Below, one piece after another: positions 1 through 6,699 of a DNA stretch of 9,023 nucleotides. Both the position numbers and the translations under genes were made by a program. Under the pieces are notes generated by a model. That model was not told where the DNA came from and ran no database searches. It saw only the letters and a list, made by a program, of their open reading frames with translations. The stretch comes from an uncultured Campylobacteraceae bacterium (lineage in GTDB: Bacteria > Campylobacterota > Campylobacteria > Campylobacterales > Arcobacteraceae), in assembly GCA_913057765.1 (NCBI GenBank), contig CAJXPH010000103.1, forward strand, positions 1 through 9,023, in the 5' to 3' direction. Numbering within the stretch: position 1 is the first letter of the stretch; each line of letters opens with the position of its first letter.

Positions 1-47
1 GAGATCCTCTCTGGTCTCGTGGGCTCGGAGATGTGTATAAGAGACAG
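1..47 (+). other. Nextera i7-side adapter and Tn5 mosaic end (artificial)
   Basis: This is synthetic library sequence, not genome. Positions 29-47 are the 19-base Tn5 mosaic end (AGATGTGTATAAGAGACAG). Positions 14-28 are the Nextera read-2 adapter segment (GTCTCGTGGGCTCGG). Positions 6-13 (CCTCTCTG) are the reverse complement of index CAGAGAGG, which I recall as Nextera N708, and positions 1-5 are the end of the P7 primer. The same block is present in reverse complement at the other end. The first genomic base is 48. A GTG inside the mosaic end (position 33) happens to be in frame with the first gene and creates a false start beginning MYKRQ. Confidence 0.98.
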
Positions 48-701
48 ATAGTATATAGAGCAGTAGGAAACTATACTCCTGAAACATTCACTGCTTGGTT
101 AGAAGATACTAAACAAAGCCAAGTTCATTCAGTTTTTGTTGGAGCCGCATCACATGAACAACAAAATAATATAACTTTAAAAGAGGCATATAATCTAAAA
201 AAAGAAGTAAACAATAATTTATGTCTTGGAGGAATTGCAATTCCAGAGAGGCATACAAAAAAACATGACGAACATTTAAGGGTATTTGCTAAGAAAAATA
301 GTTCTTGTGAATATTTCATTACGCAATGTGTTTATGATTTACATGCAGCAAAAACTTTTTTAACTGACTATGCAAAGTATGCAAAAGAAAACGACTACGA
401 TATGGTTCCAATTATTTTTACACTAACTCCTTGTGGTAGCGCTAAAACATTAGATTTCATGAAGTGGTTAGGAATTAATGTTCCAAACTACCTAGAAGAA
501 GATTTAAAAGAATCAGGGGATATTTTACATGAATCAGTTAAATTATCAAGAGATATTTTTGAAGAACTTTATAAGTTTGGATTAAAAAAAGGTATTCCAA
601 TTGGTTGTAATATTGAAAGTATTGCCATTAGAAAATCAGAAATTGAAGCATCAATTGAATTGCTTGAAGAAGTAAGAGAGATTATCAAAGAAAATAAATA
701 A
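48..701 (+). CDS. Methylenetetrahydrofolate reductase-like protein, 5'-truncated
   Basis: The 217 genomic codons from position 48 to the TAA at 699-701 encode the C-terminal part of a methylenetetrahydrofolate reductase-like TIM-barrel protein. Recognisable blocks are GGIAIPERH near 228-254, which resembles the family's G(G)IAxPxxH strand, EYFITQCVYD at 309-338, matching the F(V/I)TQxVxD strand of MetF-type enzymes, LTPCGS at 423-440, and IPIGCNIESIAIRK near the end. Members of this family reduce 5,10-methylene-THF to 5-methyl-THF for methionine synthesis. This variant looks closer to the shorter, divergent MTHFR-like proteins (about 300 residues) than to E. coli MetF, so its true substrate and cofactor are open. 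By comparison roughly 80-90 N-terminal residues are missing, cut off by tagmentation. No true start or ribosome-binding site lies in the window. The gene converges on the next one with 5 bases between stop codons. Confidence 0.72.
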   Translation: MVYRAVGNYTPETFTAWLEDTKQSQVHSVFVGAASHEQQNNITLKEAYNLKKEVNNNLCLGGIAIPERHTKKHDEHLRVFAKKNSSCEYFITQCVYDLHAAKTFLTDYAKYAKENDYDMVPIIFTLTPCGSAKTLDFMKWLGINVPNYLEEDLKESGDILHESVKLSRDIFEELYKFGLKKGIPIGCNIESIAIRKSEIEASIELLEEVREIIKENK

Positions 702-719
702 TTATTTTAATTTATTTTC
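690..719. terminator. Possible bidirectional terminator between convergent genes
   Basis: A perfect 10-bp inverted repeat (GAAAATAAAT at 690-699 and ATTTATTTTC at 710-719) with a 10-base loop spans the stop codons of the two convergent genes. Its position is right for a shared terminator, but the stem has only one G-C pair and neither side has a long uninterrupted T tract after it. In A+T-rich DNA such a stem can arise by chance. Confidence 0.3.
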
Positions 720-1660
720 CAATAAAAAACTTTGTTTTCATCTCCGGATGAAAACAATTCATTTTCTCTTATAAATTTAATTGTTGTAGGTGTTGAATAA
801 TGTCCTATTAATTCATGAGTTTTTTCTTTTGATTTCACATTAAATACTTGTAAAGTATTTTCTTCTCCACTAGAATATACACCTATCTTTCCACTAGGAC
901 TAAGACTTGCAGTATAAACGAGAAAGTCACTTTTAATATAATAAGGATCTGAATTTTTTGCATAAACTCCAACTCTTCTATCTTGACCTGCAGTTATTAT
1001 ATTCCCATTTTTATAATCAATTCTATAAATATTATCTACATTTTGAGATTCAAAGATTTTAATTACTTCACCAGATTTCACATCTGTTAATGTCACTCTT
1101 CCACTTTCACTTGATGTTATCATTGTTTTTCTATCTTCACTTAAAACAACATCTGAAAAAGTACTTTGTTCAATATGTTTTCTATATGTTTTGTAACTAT
1201 CAGACATATTATATAAAATCATCTCATGTGCAATTGTACCTAAGATAAACCTCTCGTCATCAATAAATCGTGCTTCTTTAACAGCAAGTTTATTTTCTGT
1301 TTTAATAATATGCTTTAAATTCATCCCATCATGTAACCATACATCTCTAAAACCTTTTAGAGTCGTGCTAACAAAGAGAGTCTTTCCATTATATCTATCA
1401 ACACTAAGTATTTTAGACGTAACTTGTTCACCATGAATATTATACATAGGAGGAAGGACAATTTCATCTATCTTTTTTTGTTTAAACAAATCAAAAACCT
1501 CAATTGTTCCCATCGCATTTGAAACAAAAAGATTTGAACCATCTAAAACAAAATCATAAACTAAATCTCTTGTCTCTAAAACAAAAATAGGTTTAACTTC
1601 TTTTGCATTTATATAAATAAAAGAGAATAAAAAAATAAAAAAATATCTAAAAAATTTCAT
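707..1660 (-). CDS. Exported WD40-like beta-propeller protein, resembles NapL
   Basis: This 317-residue protein begins with a typical Sec signal peptide: MKFFRY, then a hydrophobic stretch to about residue 17, and probable cleavage after INA at residue 19. The mature part is a chain of degenerate WD40-type blades. Examples are GTIEVFDLFKQKKI (51-64), GRVTLTDVKSGEVI (187-200), AGQDRRVGVY (224-233), NTLQVFNVKSKE (268-279) and the closing SSGDENKVFYWKI (304-316). Periplasmic location is therefore likely. The spacing and the segment around KILSVDRYNGKTLFVST (83-99) resemble NapL, the periplasmic propeller encoded in epsilonproteobacterial nap (periplasmic nitrate reductase) clusters, whose exact role is poorly defined. 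This NapL assignment rests on memory of family sequences, and no nap gene is visible here. The ATG at 1660 gives a complete signal peptide, so I accept it, although no clear Shine-Dalgarno sequence precedes it. A generic exported propeller is the safe description. Confidence 0.75.
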   Translation of the reverse strand: MKFFRYFFIFLFSFIYINAKEVKPIFVLETRDLVYDFVLDGSNLFVSNAMGTIEVFDLFKQKKIDEIVLPPMYNIHGEQVTSKILSVDRYNGKTLFVSTTLKGFRDVWLHDGMNLKHIIKTENKLAVKEARFIDDERFILGTIAHEMILYNMSDSYKTYRKHIEQSTFSDVVLSEDRKTMITSSESGRVTLTDVKSGEVIKIFESQNVDNIYRIDYKNGNIITAGQDRRVGVYAKNSDPYYIKSDFLVYTASLSPSGKIGVYSSGEENTLQVFNVKSKEKTHELIGHYSTPTTIKFIRENELFSSGDENKVFYWKIN

Positions 1661-1748
1661 AAGATTATTATATCAAAAGAGTTTTATAATATTAAGGTCT
1701 ATTTAGGATAAACATAATAAAATACTTTATATTATAAAAAGGTTACTT
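1661..1748. promoter_or_regulatory. Divergent intergenic promoter region
   Basis: This 88-base, almost pure A+T spacer separates two divergent start codons and must hold the promoters for both genes if they are transcribed from here. On the minus strand TATAAT (1667-1672) lies so close to the ATG that it would give a nearly leaderless message, and TATTAT (1686-1691) is an alternative. On the plus strand TATATT (1728-1733) and TATTAT (1730-1735) are -10 candidates. A clear ribosome-binding site, AAAAAGG ending at 1742, lies 6 bases before the TTG at 1749. Individual -10 choices are weak because such hexamers are common in this base composition. Confidence 0.45.
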
Positions 1749-2477
1749 TTGAAAAATGCTCTTAATCAAAAATCATCAAATTATTTTATTAGACTTTTTA
1801 GAGGAGAGATTTCCCTTCCTATGACATACTGGGTATGGTTTTTCTTTGCTAGTTTTGTTATTTTAATTAGCTCAAGTTTTTATTTTAATAATTTGCCTGT
1901 TGAATTAACATCAACTCAAAGATATTTGAGTATTTCTATCGCCATATTTTCTATTCTTTATTCAATATTTATTTTAATTGCCGTGTGGAGAAGTGCAACA
2001 AACCATGATGGTTCAAAGTTTTGGGCAAATGTAGCAAAAATTATTGTTATTTTTAATTTTATAAATTTAAGTATGGATAGTTATAGTTTTAGCAAAAACT
2101 TTACTGATGAAAACTACGCGTTAATAAATAGTATTAAACAATTAGATGAAAGAACTCCGGTAAAAATTAATGAAAATATTTATATTACAAAAGCTGTAAT
2201 TCATGAAAAGAATATATATTATACATATAAACTTCAAAATCTTGATACAAAAAAACTTTCGTCAATAAATAAAACTATGCTTAAAGATGATGTAATAAAA
2301 GCAACTTGTGAAGATATGGAAACTGGTCAATTATTAAAACAAGAATATAAGTTTCATTACTATTATACTAATAAAGAGAGTCAAAAAATTGCTGAAATAA
2401 AAATCAGTAATAAAGATTGTATCCAATCAAATAGAGATGACGATTTATTAAGAAAAATATTGGAGCAAGAGAGTTAA
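1749..2477 (+). CDS. Small integral membrane protein of unknown function
   Basis: I cannot assign a function to this 242-residue protein. The N-terminal half looks like three transmembrane helices, at about residues 26-46, 58-80 and 93-110. Two short conserved-looking segments frame them: FRGEISLPMTYWVW (17-30) and VWRSATNHDGSKFWANVAKI (79-98). I recall a similar pattern (RGE-x-PL-x-TYWV followed by WRSA-x-x-x-G-x-x-x-WA-x-x-AK) in short uncharacterised membrane proteins of other proteobacteria. Residues 115-242 are hydrophilic and rich in Lys, Asp and Glu, with two Cys (near 186 and 224), and probably form a soluble domain. The TTG start is preferred because AAAAAGG sits 6 bases upstream. 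The next in-frame ATG is codon 25, inside the first conserved segment, and would remove part of it. The gene stands alone between divergent and convergent neighbours, so context gives no clue. Confidence 0.75.
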   Translation: MKNALNQKSSNYFIRLFRGEISLPMTYWVWFFFASFVILISSSFYFNNLPVELTSTQRYLSISIAIFSILYSIFILIAVWRSATNHDGSKFWANVAKIIVIFNFINLSMDSYSFSKNFTDENYALINSIKQLDERTPVKINENIYITKAVIHEKNIYYTYKLQNLDTKKLSSINKTMLKDDVIKATCEDMETGQLLKQEYKFHYYYTNKESQKIAEIKISNKDCIQSNRDDDLLRKILEQES

Positions 2478-2504
2478 AAAAGAAGAGAGTACTTATAAAA
2501 GTTG

Positions 2505-3356
2505 TTATTTTATGATAGCTAAAACAAGTTCTCTTAATGTTTTACACGCAACCGCAGTTGAAACTCCAGAAGTGTCATATTTAGGCGACAACTCAACTAA
2601 ATCAAGCCCTACTACATTTTCTAATTTACTTAACACTCTAATAATTTCAAGCATATGGTGAAAATTTATACCACCAGGTTCGGGTGTTCCAGTTCCAGGA
2701 AAAACTGAAGGGTCAAATACATCTAAGTCAACAGTAACATATACTGGTTTATCTTTTAGTCGCTTTACACAAGATTCTAATGTATTATATGTAAACTTTT
2801 CCAAGTGAGTATGTTTTTTTGCCCATTCAAACTCTTCTTTTAAACCAGAACGAATACAAAACTGATTAATTTTACCATCCCCTACTTGATCATAAATTCT
2901 TTTCATAACAGTGGCATGACTTAGTGATTCACCTAAATATTCTTCTCTTAAATCTGTATGTGCATCAAAATGAATAATATTTAAATCATCATATTTTTTT
3001 GAAAGTGCTTTTACTGGAGCTAAAGAAACCAAATGTTCACCACCAATCATAATTGGAACTTTATCAGATTCAATTATTTTCTGAACATGTTCTTGAATCA
3101 TTCTTAAAGCATTTCTTTTATCACCAAATGGAAGTTCTAAATCACCATAATCAAATAGTTTTAAATCTTCTAAATCTTTTTCTAAATACGGACTATAAGA
3201 TTCTAATCCCCAAGAGTCTTCTCTCATTGCACTTGGTGCAAATCTAGCTCCAGGTTTAAAGGAAGTTGTGCCATCAAAAGGAGCCCCAAAAAGTACTGCT
3301 TTAGATTCATCAAAATCATCCTCAAAACCAATAAAACTATTACTTAGTGCTTTCAT
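2505..3356 (-). CDS. speB: Agmatinase-family ureohydrolase (SpeB-like)
   Basis: This 283-residue protein is a complete ureohydrolase of the arginase/agmatinase family. The binuclear manganese ligands are all present: H108 in GGEH, D131, H133 and D135 in DAHTD, and D210 and D212 in DLDVFDP. The segment FPGTGTPEPGG (219-229) and E255 in LDLVELSP are also family hallmarks. Agmatinase splits agmatine to putrescine and urea in the cytoplasm. The short length, the GTGTPEPGG signature and absence of arginase-specific features favour agmatinase, but guanidinobutyrase or another ureohydrolase activity cannot be excluded from sequence alone. The ATG at 3356 overlaps the rodA stop by one base (TAATG), and an AGGAG ribosome-binding site lies 6 bases upstream inside rodA, so it is translated as the second gene of a rodA-speB transcript. 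It converges on the preceding plus-strand gene with 27 bases between stop codons. Confidence 0.92.
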   Translation of the reverse strand: MKALSNSFIGFEDDFDESKAVLFGAPFDGTTSFKPGARFAPSAMREDSWGLESYSPYLEKDLEDLKLFDYGDLELPFGDKRNALRMIQEHVQKIIESDKVPIMIGGEHLVSLAPVKALSKKYDDLNIIHFDAHTDLREEYLGESLSHATVMKRIYDQVGDGKINQFCIRSGLKEEFEWAKKHTHLEKFTYNTLESCVKRLKDKPVYVTVDLDVFDPSVFPGTGTPEPGGINFHHMLEIIRVLSKLENVVGLDLVELSPKYDTSGVSTAVACKTLRELVLAIIK

Positions 3357-4462
3357 TATAATCTCCTCTCAAAACTATACATATCCATAAACCTAAATGC
3401 TAACAAATTTTCTAAAATTGCAAATAAAACAATAAAATTAATAAAGGAACTTCCACCATATGAAAACATGGGCAGAGGTAATCCAACAACAGGGGCATAC
3501 CCTATCACCATTAAAATATTAATACTCATATCTAAAAATATCAAGAGGCCTAATCCGGAGGAGAAGACACGAATTACAAAATCATCATGAAAATAATAAT
3601 TCATGGATAAAAGATGTAATATTAATAGTCCATAAATAAATATCAATCCTAGTGCACCTAGAAAGCCATATCTTTCAACAAAATATGCAAAAATAAAGTC
3701 ACTTGTTGCAATTGGTAAAAACTTCAATTGTGTTTGTGTTGCTTCACTTGTATCTTTTCCAAGTAAACCACCGTTACCTATTGCAATGATCGACTGTTGT
3801 ACTTGGTAACTTGGTTTTTCAGATAAAAAATCTTTTATTCTTTTCTTCTGATAATCTTTAATCAGATTTGTATAGATTATTGGCGAACTAAGAGCAATAA
3901 TCACAAATATACTACTCCAGATTCTCCAATTTACCCCAACTATAAATAAAATTCCATAACCAACTAATAAAAGTACTAAAGCGGTACCTAAATCTGGTTC
4001 TTTGGCAATTAATATAAAAGGTAATAAAATATAAAAAGAGAAATATATAAAATCTTTTGCATTATAACCATCTTTATCAGGTTGTCTATTTTGAATTAAA
4101 TACCCTAACATCAGAATAAATACTGGTTTAAAAAGCTCACTGGGCTGTATTGTTAAATTACTAAGGGGAAGGGATAACCATCTTTTAGCCCCAAGTCTTG
4201 TTTCACCAAAAAACTCAACTGCCAGTAAAAGTATAATACCTAGCCAGTACAATAAAGGGATAAGCCTAATATGCCTTCTTATTGGTAAAATAAATACTAT
4301 TAAAAAAGCCACTAGAGATACACTAAAGTACACTAGCTGCTTATTTGCTAGTGCTGTATTAGTTTCACTAATCAATTTATATGAAAGTAATACCAAAGGT
4401 AAAACAAATATTATTAATAAATAGTCAAAATGAGATATAATTCTTTTGTCAAATAAACGCAT
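3356..4462 (-). CDS. rodA: Rod-shape-determining peptidoglycan glycosyltransferase RodA (SEDS family)
   Basis: This 368-residue polytopic membrane protein belongs to the FtsW/RodA/SpoVE (SEDS) family, which polymerises lipid II into glycan strands in the inner membrane. RodA works with a class B PBP (PBP2) and MreBCD in cell elongation. Visible landmarks are GAKRWLSLP (91-99) followed by QPSELFKP (106-113), EPDLGTA (155-161), the large extracellular loop with QVQQSIIAIGNGGLLGK (220-236), and the family signature GLPLPMFSYGGSS (327-339). D255 in TSDFIFA corresponds to the essential Asp of SEDS polymerases. RodA is preferred over FtsW because of the short N-terminus, the GETRLGAKRWLSLP form and the general length. 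C. jejuni carries its homologue (mrdB, Cj1282) at the same position beside a pseudouridine synthase gene. The ATG at 4462 lacks a strong Shine-Dalgarno sequence. Its promoter must lie inside or before the 5' end of the divergent gene, whose start is only 19 bases away. Confidence 0.95.
   Translation of the reverse strand: MRLFDKRIISHFDYLLIIFVLPLVLLSYKLISETNTALANKQLVYFSVSLVAFLIVFILPIRRHIRLIPLLYWLGIILLLAVEFFGETRLGAKRWLSLPLSNLTIQPSELFKPVFILMLGYLIQNRQPDKDGYNAKDFIYFSFYILLPFILIAKEPDLGTALVLLLVGYGILFIVGVNWRIWSSIFVIIALSSPIIYTNLIKDYQKKRIKDFLSEKPSYQVQQSIIAIGNGGLLGKDTSEATQTQLKFLPIATSDFIFAYFVERYGFLGALGLIFIYGLLILHLLSMNYYFHDDFVIRVFSSGLGLLIFLDMSINILMVIGYAPVVGLPLPMFSYGGSSFINFIVLFAILENLLAFRFMDMYSFERRL
3363..3367 (-). 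promoter_or_regulatory. Ribosome-binding site of the ureohydrolase gene
   Basis: On the minus strand this reads AGGAG within GAGAGGAGAT, 6 bases before the ATG at 3356. It lies inside the last codons of rodA and fixes the start of the downstream gene, supporting independent ribosome entry as well as coupling through the TAATG overlap. Confidence 0.75.
4436..4441 (+). promoter_or_regulatory. Candidate -10 element for the rlu-flpA-trmB-ftsEX operon
   Basis: TATAAT is an exact match to the sigma-70 -10 consensus, 40 bases before the ATG at 4482, and would start transcription near 4448. It lies inside the 5' coding part of divergent rodA, the only place available for an operon promoter. No convincing -35 hexamer is seen, which is common in epsilonproteobacterial promoters. 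A chance match in A+T-rich DNA is possible. Confidence 0.4.
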
Positions 4463-4481
4463 AGTGAAAGAGTATCGAAAT

Positions 4482-5468
4482 ATGGATAAATTTTTTATTG
4501 TTCAAGAGGTAAATCGTTTAGATAAATTTTTAAGTCTAAACATTGATGCATCTAGAAATCAAGTAGAACAACTTATAAAAAAAGGTTTTGTAAATGTTGA
4601 TGGTAAAAATATTACAAAAACAGGATTAAAATTAAAAGAGAATCAAAAAGTTGAAGTTAACTTCCCCGAAGCCCAAATCAACCCGATAAAAGATATAGAA
4701 TTTGTAAAAGAATCTTTAAAAAATAAAGAAGTAAAAGTAATTTATGAAGATGAATTTATTTTAGTTTTGAATAAACCCTATAATCTAACGGTACATGATG
4801 CGCCAAGTGTAAAGGATGCAACATTAGTTGATTGGTTAAAACTAAATAATATTTCTCTCTCTACAATTTCAGGAGAAGAAAGACATGGTATTGTTCATAG
4901 ATTAGATAAAGGTACCAGTGGAGTAATGGTAATTGCAAAAACTAATGAAGCACACACAGGTCTTGCCCGTCAGCTTGAAGACAAATCCATGGGTAGATAC
5001 TATTTAGCAATCACCGATTTAGCACTTAAAGATGAAATAGTAATCGAAAAACCAATTGCAAGAAGTCCTAACAATAGACTTAAAATGGCTATAGTCGAAA
5101 ATGGCAAAAATGCGAAGTCTGCTTTTAGTAAAATACAACTATCAAAAAATGAAAAAAATGAACTAATTGCATGTAAACTTTTCACGGGAAGAACTCATCA
5201 AATTAGAGTACACCTAAGTTCGATAAATAGGCATATATTAGGTGATAATTTATATGGATTTAAGGGCGAATTAAATAAAATAAATAGATTTTATTTACAT
5301 GCATATAATCTATACTTAATTCATCCAATAACAAATGAAAAAATGAGCTTTACAGCAAACTTAAGTGATGACATGCATAATTTTTTAAAAAATAACTTTG
5401 ATATGGAGAGTTTAAATGACAAAATTGATGAGACTAACATCGTTAACAGTTTTAATTTTATTAATTAG
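4482..5468 (+). CDS. RluA/RluD-family 23S rRNA pseudouridine synthase with S4 domain
   Basis: This 328-residue protein (counted from the ATG at 4482) has an N-terminal S4 RNA-binding domain (about 10-60, with RLDKFLS and LIKKGFVNVDGK) and an RluA-type catalytic domain (about 85-300). The catalytic motif is HRLDKGTSG at 139-147, with D142 as the nucleophile. GRTHQIRVHLSS (236-247) and ILGDNLYG (252-259) are further family blocks. It isomerises uridines in RNA, most likely 23S rRNA. S4 domain and length fit RluC/RluD, but the exact site cannot be told. An upstream in-frame TTG at 4446 would place 12 more residues inside rodA. The ATG is preferred because GAAAGAG (4466-4472) is 9 bases upstream and the extension is not family-like. 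It is the first gene of the plus-strand operon, divergent from rodA, and its last 17 codons overlap the next gene. C. jejuni has the homologue Cj1280c in this place. Confidence 0.92.
   Translation: MDKFFIVQEVNRLDKFLSLNIDASRNQVEQLIKKGFVNVDGKNITKTGLKLKENQKVEVNFPEAQINPIKDIEFVKESLKNKEVKVIYEDEFILVLNKPYNLTVHDAPSVKDATLVDWLKLNNISLSTISGEERHGIVHRLDKGTSGVMVIAKTNEAHTGLARQLEDKSMGRYYLAITDLALKDEIVIEKPIARSPNNRLKMAIVENGKNAKSAFSKIQLSKNEKNELIACKLFTGRTHQIRVHLSSINRHILGDNLYGFKGELNKINRFYLHAYNLYLIHPITNEKMSFTANLSDDMHNFLKNNFDMESLNDKIDETNIVNSFNFIN
5405..5410 (+). promoter_or_regulatory. Ribosome-binding site of the flpA-like gene
   Basis: GGAGAG lies 5 bases before the ATG at 5416, inside the 3' end of the pseudouridine synthase gene. 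It supports this start, which gives a complete lipoprotein signal peptide, over the in-frame ATG four codons later. Confidence 0.7.
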
Positions 5469-6696
5469 TGGATGTGCGTACAAAGATAAATTATCTCAAC
5501 CAATAGCACCAAAAATAGATGATACTCTTGAAGTAGTAGATTCTACTTCAATTAGATCTATTTCAGATATGAACGCAGTTGCATTTGAATGGAGAAAAGT
5601 TGATGACCCAAGAGTGGTTGGGTACCATTTCTATAGAGCAAATATGCAAAAAGATGGAACAAAGCTAAAACTTATTGATACTATAAATAATAGATATACA
5701 ACACATTATGTTGATGAAGATTTAGAACCAAATACAAAATATGTTTACAAAATTTCATCTGCTACAGATTCAGATATTGAATCAAGAACAACTGGTGATT
5801 ATGTAGTTTTAACACTTCCAAGAATGGAAGGAGTGAGTTTCATTCAAGCAATTTCTAATTTACCAAGACAGATAAAAATTATTTGGAGACCTCATTCAAA
5901 TGAAAGAATTGAATCATATGTAATACAAAGAAGTACTCCAGAAACAACAGAATGGGAAAAACTTAAAACAATTGAAGGTAGATTACAAGCAGAATTCATT
6001 GATGATGATTTAGATGATAATGCTATTTATAACTATAGAGTTATTGCAAAAACTTTTGATGGCATATTATCGCAACCTAGTGAAATTGTAAAAGCACAAA
6101 CTAAACCTCTACCTAAAGGGATTTTAGGATTGAAAGCAACAAATGAATTACCTAGAAAAATAGCGCTTGATTGGCAAGCATCTGATTCATCTGATGTTAT
6201 TAAATATAATATTTACAGAAGCACTGATTCTACTAGTTATTTTGACAAAATAAAAGCAGTGAATACTCAAACATTAAGTTTTGAGGACTTTGTAAACGAA
6301 GATGGGAAAGTTTACTTTTATAAAATAAGTTCAGTTGATAAAGATGGATTAGAAAGTGATTTAAATATAAACGCCGTAATGGGTGCAACATTAGGAAAAT
6401 TAAATAAACCAATTATTACTTTAGCTCAAATTCAAGGAGAAAAAGCAATTTTAAATTGGCAAGCAGGTGATAACCGAGCTGTTTCATATATTATTCATAA
6501 AACAATAAAAGAAAATTTCTTTAAATCAAAAACTGTTAAATTTGAAGGAATTACTGCTTTAAGATATGAAGATAAAGATATTATACGAGGCGTAGAATAT
6601 AATTATGCAATTCAGTCTGTTGATAAATTTGGAATAGTTTCATCTATGACAAATAATACAGAACTAGTGTTACCAAAATTAAAAAAGTTAAATTAA
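5416..6696 (+). CDS. flpA: FlpA-like lipoprotein with fibronectin type III domains
   Basis: This 426-residue protein has a lipoprotein signal peptide (MTKLMR, hydrophobic core 9-17, lipobox LISGC with lipidated C20). Ala at +2 predicts sorting to the outer membrane. The rest is a string of about four fibronectin type III-like domains, near residues 45-135, 138-229, 233-325 and 330-420. Each has the core Trp of strand B (W59, W157, W253, W348), a following Y-x-(I/F)-(Y/H/Q)-(R/K) strand, and a late Y-x-Y-x-(I/V) or similar strand with D-x-x-G-x-x-S. In C. jejuni, FlpA (Cj1279c) is an adhesin binding host fibronectin, and its gene also sits between the pseudouridine synthase gene and trmB. From memory, the C. 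jejuni binding segment is WRPHPDFRV at about residues 158-166, and here WRPHSNERI stands at 157-165. Orthology is well supported by synteny, length (C. jejuni about 410) and this motif. Adhesin function here is only inference, because a structural envelope role in a free-living relative is equally possible. The gene overlaps its upstream neighbour by 53 bases and ends 3 bases before trmB. Confidence 0.88.
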   Translation: MTKLMRLTSLTVLILLISGCAYKDKLSQPIAPKIDDTLEVVDSTSIRSISDMNAVAFEWRKVDDPRVVGYHFYRANMQKDGTKLKLIDTINNRYTTHYVDEDLEPNTKYVYKISSATDSDIESRTTGDYVVLTLPRMEGVSFIQAISNLPRQIKIIWRPHSNERIESYVIQRSTPETTEWEKLKTIEGRLQAEFIDDDLDDNAIYNYRVIAKTFDGILSQPSEIVKAQTKPLPKGILGLKATNELPRKIALDWQASDSSDVIKYNIYRSTDSTSYFDKIKAVNTQTLSFEDFVNEDGKVYFYKISSVDKDGLESDLNINAVMGATLGKLNKPIITLAQIQGEKAILNWQAGDNRAVSYIIHKTIKENFFKSKTVKFEGITALRYEDKDIIRGVEYNYAIQSVDKFGIVSSMTNNTELVLPKLKKLN

Positions 6697-6699
6697 TAT

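Noticed and set aside
2478..2504. Hairpin terminator between the convergent membrane-protein and ureohydrolase genes.
   Set aside because: The only symmetry found (ACTT-ATAA-AAGT at about 2491-2502) has a four-base stem and no G-C-rich core, so it is too weak to call.
4446..4481. TTG at 4446 as the start of the pseudouridine synthase.
   Set aside because: It would lie within the start of rodA on the other strand, lacks a ribosome-binding site and adds 12 residues that do not look like the family. The ATG at 4482 has GAAAGAG upstream.
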